NCBI RefSeq assembly: GCF_009831625.1
Contig: NZ_WUUS01000008.1
Span: 1 to 64,000, forward strand
Source: Halobaculum saliterrae
GTDB lineage: Archaea; Halobacteriota; Halobacteria; Halobacteriales; Haloferacaceae
Length of the DNA: 64,000 nucleotides
Direction: 5' to 3'
The notes under the pieces are model-generated. The model was given only the letters and a program-made list of their open reading frames with translations, ran no database searches and was not told the origin of the DNA. The translations under genes and the position numbers were made by a program. This document shows positions 62,508-64,000 of this stretch, piece by piece (the stretch's first letter is position 1; the number at the start of each line of letters is the position of its first letter).

Positions 62508-62657
62508 CGTGGATCCGTCTCCGTCCCGTGCCGTGAGTGTTCCCCCGGATCGACGACCGCCGCGTCGACCGGCCGGGCGTCCCTTGTGATGTCGGATCGA
62601 GCTTCTGCTGTCAGCAGAACTATGTCTGTCCGGGGCCCTGTGATGGTAGACCACACC

Positions 62658-63614
62658 ATGCCGAAAGTAGACGGGATCCACCACGTGACGGCGTTCTGTG
62701 ACGAACCGCAGGTGAACTACGACTTCTTCACGAACGTCCTCGGGCTACGGTTCGTCAAGCGGACCGTCCGATTCGACGTTCCCGAGAAGATCTATCACCT
62801 GTACTACGGCGACGAGATGGGAACCCCCGGGACCATCATCACCTACTTCCCGATGACGAACATGCCGATGGAGGACGGAATGGTCGGGAAGGGGATGATG
62901 CGCTCGGTCGGGCTGACGATCCCCGAGGGGTCGATCGGGTACTGGCAGGACCGGTTCGACGACCACGGCGTCGAGTACACGATGGACGAGCGATTCGCGG
63001 AGACGGCGATCCAGTTCGAGGACCCCGACGGCCTCCCCTACGAACTCGTCACCGGCGAGTCCGACATCGAGCCGTGGACCGAGGGCAGCGACGTGCCCGC
63101 CGAGCACGCGATCCGCGGGATGCACGACGTGACGATCCACTCGTCGGACCCGGCGGGGACGATGGACGTCCTCGAGGTGATGGGCTGGGACCGCATCGGC
63201 GAGGCGACCCACCCACAGGCCGGGGACCGCGTTCGGTACAAGGCGCCGGAGGGGGCACCCTGCGGCGACCTCGTGGACGTGTTGATCCGGCCGAACGCGC
63301 CGGACGGGGTGATGGGCGTCGGGACGTTCCTCCACGTCGCCTTCCGGGTGAAGAACAACTGGGAGCAGGACGAGGTCAGCGACGCCCTGCGCGAGAACGG
63401 CTACTGGACCACCTCCCGGAAGGACCGCGACTACTTCCAGTCGCGGTACATCACCGAGCCCGGCGGAGCCGTCTTCGAGTACGCGACGATGGACCGCGGG
63501 TTCGACTACGACCAGGACCCCGACGCCTTCGGCGAGGAGATGCGGGTTCCGGACTGGCTGGACGTGGACGTCGAGCGGATCGAGGAGATACTGCCGCCGC
63601 TCGAAACGAACTGA
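62658..63614 (+). CDS. VOC-superfamily ring-cleaving dioxygenase
   Basis: The 318-residue protein has two VOC modules: KVDGIHHVTAFCDEPQVNYDFFTNVLGLRFVKRTV at the start, and later IRGMHDVTIHSSDPAGTMDVLEVMG plus FLHVAFRV, with His residues positioned for iron. It resembles the extradiol-type dioxygenase/glyoxalase proteins of bacteria. Alternative starts are at 62643 and further upstream. Confidence 0.9.
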   Translation: MPKVDGIHHVTAFCDEPQVNYDFFTNVLGLRFVKRTVRFDVPEKIYHLYYGDEMGTPGTIITYFPMTNMPMEDGMVGKGMMRSVGLTIPEGSIGYWQDRFDDHGVEYTMDERFAETAIQFEDPDGLPYELVTGESDIEPWTEGSDVPAEHAIRGMHDVTIHSSDPAGTMDVLEVMGWDRIGEATHPQAGDRVRYKAPEGAPCGDLVDVLIRPNAPDGVMGVGTFLHVAFRVKNNWEQDEVSDALRENGYWTTSRKDRDYFQSRYITEPGGAVFEYATMDRGFDYDQDPDAFGEEMRVPDWLDVDVERIEEILPPLETN

Positions 63615-63705
63615 CCGGGCGCACGCGAGCACAACCCGGCGACCGTGCCGCGCCGGGGCGGATCGCACCGACACCGTTTTTCCCGAGCGCCCGTCCCCTC
63701 CGGTA

Positions 63706-64000
63706 GTGAACGTTCGCGGTCCGCTCCTGGAGGTCGGCGAGGTCAGAGAGGTGAGCACGCGCTACGGCGAGCGCGACCTCGTGGAGTTGACGGTCCGGCC
63801 CGACGGCGGGGCCCGCGAGGGCGAGAGGAGCGAGCCCTCGACGCGGACGGGGAGCGGAGCGACCCGTGAGCACGCCGACCCCGTCACCGTCACCCTCTGG
63901 GGGAAGTGGACCCACACCGCGGAGCACGCCGAGGAGGGCATGGAACTGCTCGTCACCGACGCCGAGCGCGACGACTACGGCGACCGCGAGGGGTACACCA
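63706..64000 (+). CDS. OB-fold single-stranded DNA-binding-like protein (5' part only)
   Basis: The gene runs off the right edge of the window. The first residues MNVRGPLLEVGEVREVSTRYGERDLVELTVRPDG and VTVTLWGKWTHTAEHAEEGMELLVTDA fit an OB-fold of RPA-associated haloarchaeal proteins. A basic/acidic insertion at residues 36-60 arises from GAGCGGAGCGACC-type repeats. The GTG start at 63706 follows CCGTTTTTCCC. Confidence 0.8.
   Translation, partial: MNVRGPLLEVGEVREVSTRYGERDLVELTVRPDGGAREGERSEPSTRTGSGATREHADPVTVTLWGKWTHTAEHAEEGMELLVTDAERDDYGDREGYT

Overview
This window is haloarchaeal chromosome. The base composition is very GC-rich and the predicted proteins are strongly acidic. It carries archaeal-type genes: a 16S rRNA beginning with the archaeal 5' sequence, Orc1/Cdc6, TBP, an XPB-like helicase, GatE, FEN1 and archaeal tRNAs. 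Many genes have a TATA-like box about 27 nt before the start codon, as expected for leaderless haloarchaeal transcripts. The species cannot be named from the sequence alone.

Layout. 1-1461 is a 16S rRNA gene read leftwards, with its promoter near 1650. 3.6-6.0 kb holds an orc1/cdc6 gene and a replication origin: eight ORB-like repeats around an AT-rich stretch at 5546-5672, plus seven 10-bp half-site repeats in the orc1 promoter. 6-7.7 kb has two divergent metallo-beta-lactamase-fold enzymes. 8.1-10.2 kb is a biotin ECF transporter (bioY-bioM-bioN) behind a BirA-like operator. 10.3-16.5 kb has an aldo/keto reductase, an ATP-grasp enzyme, a TetR-MATE efflux pair with its operator, and small unknown proteins. 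16.5-23 kb contains tbp, an XPB-like helicase, a RarA-C-terminal-like protein and tRNA-Tyr. 23-27 kb is a group of membrane and surface proteins around an HTH regulator. 27.4-29.5 kb is the preQ0 (archaeosine precursor) cluster queD-queE-queC. 29.8-39.6 kb is mixed housekeeping: DMT transporter, fumarase, Lrp-TRASH regulator, GatE, uracil-DNA glycosylase, DUF2064, tRNA-Ser, methyltransferase, GNAT.

39.6-47.6 kb looks like one functional unit, probably for nitric oxide/denitrification or anaerobic physiology. It has two DUF2249 proteins, a sulfite-oxidase-type molybdopterin protein, two polytopic heme-copper/NnrS-like membrane proteins, cupins, a SRPBCC protein, a CGCGG-type RiPP precursor and a DtxR-like regulator. 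The palindrome CGAAC-NN-GTTCG, perfect or with one mismatch, occurs seven times in intergenic DNA here. It lies 39-41 nt before the start codon of seven transcription units on both strands. I infer a single regulon, and this is the strongest undescribed-looking signal in the window. No nirK, norB or obvious FNR-like activator gene lies inside the window.

47.7-51.4 kb has FEN1, tRNA-Glu with a duplicated 3' end (an integration scar), an HpcH/HpaI-type aldolase and a DASH-type cryptochrome. 51.5-59.3 kb is a leftward operon of two PrkA-type kinase paralogues, a YeaH/DUF444 protein and SpoVR. 59.7-64 kb has small conserved haloarchaeal proteins, an alpha/beta hydrolase, a VOC dioxygenase and the start of an OB-fold protein cut by the window edge.
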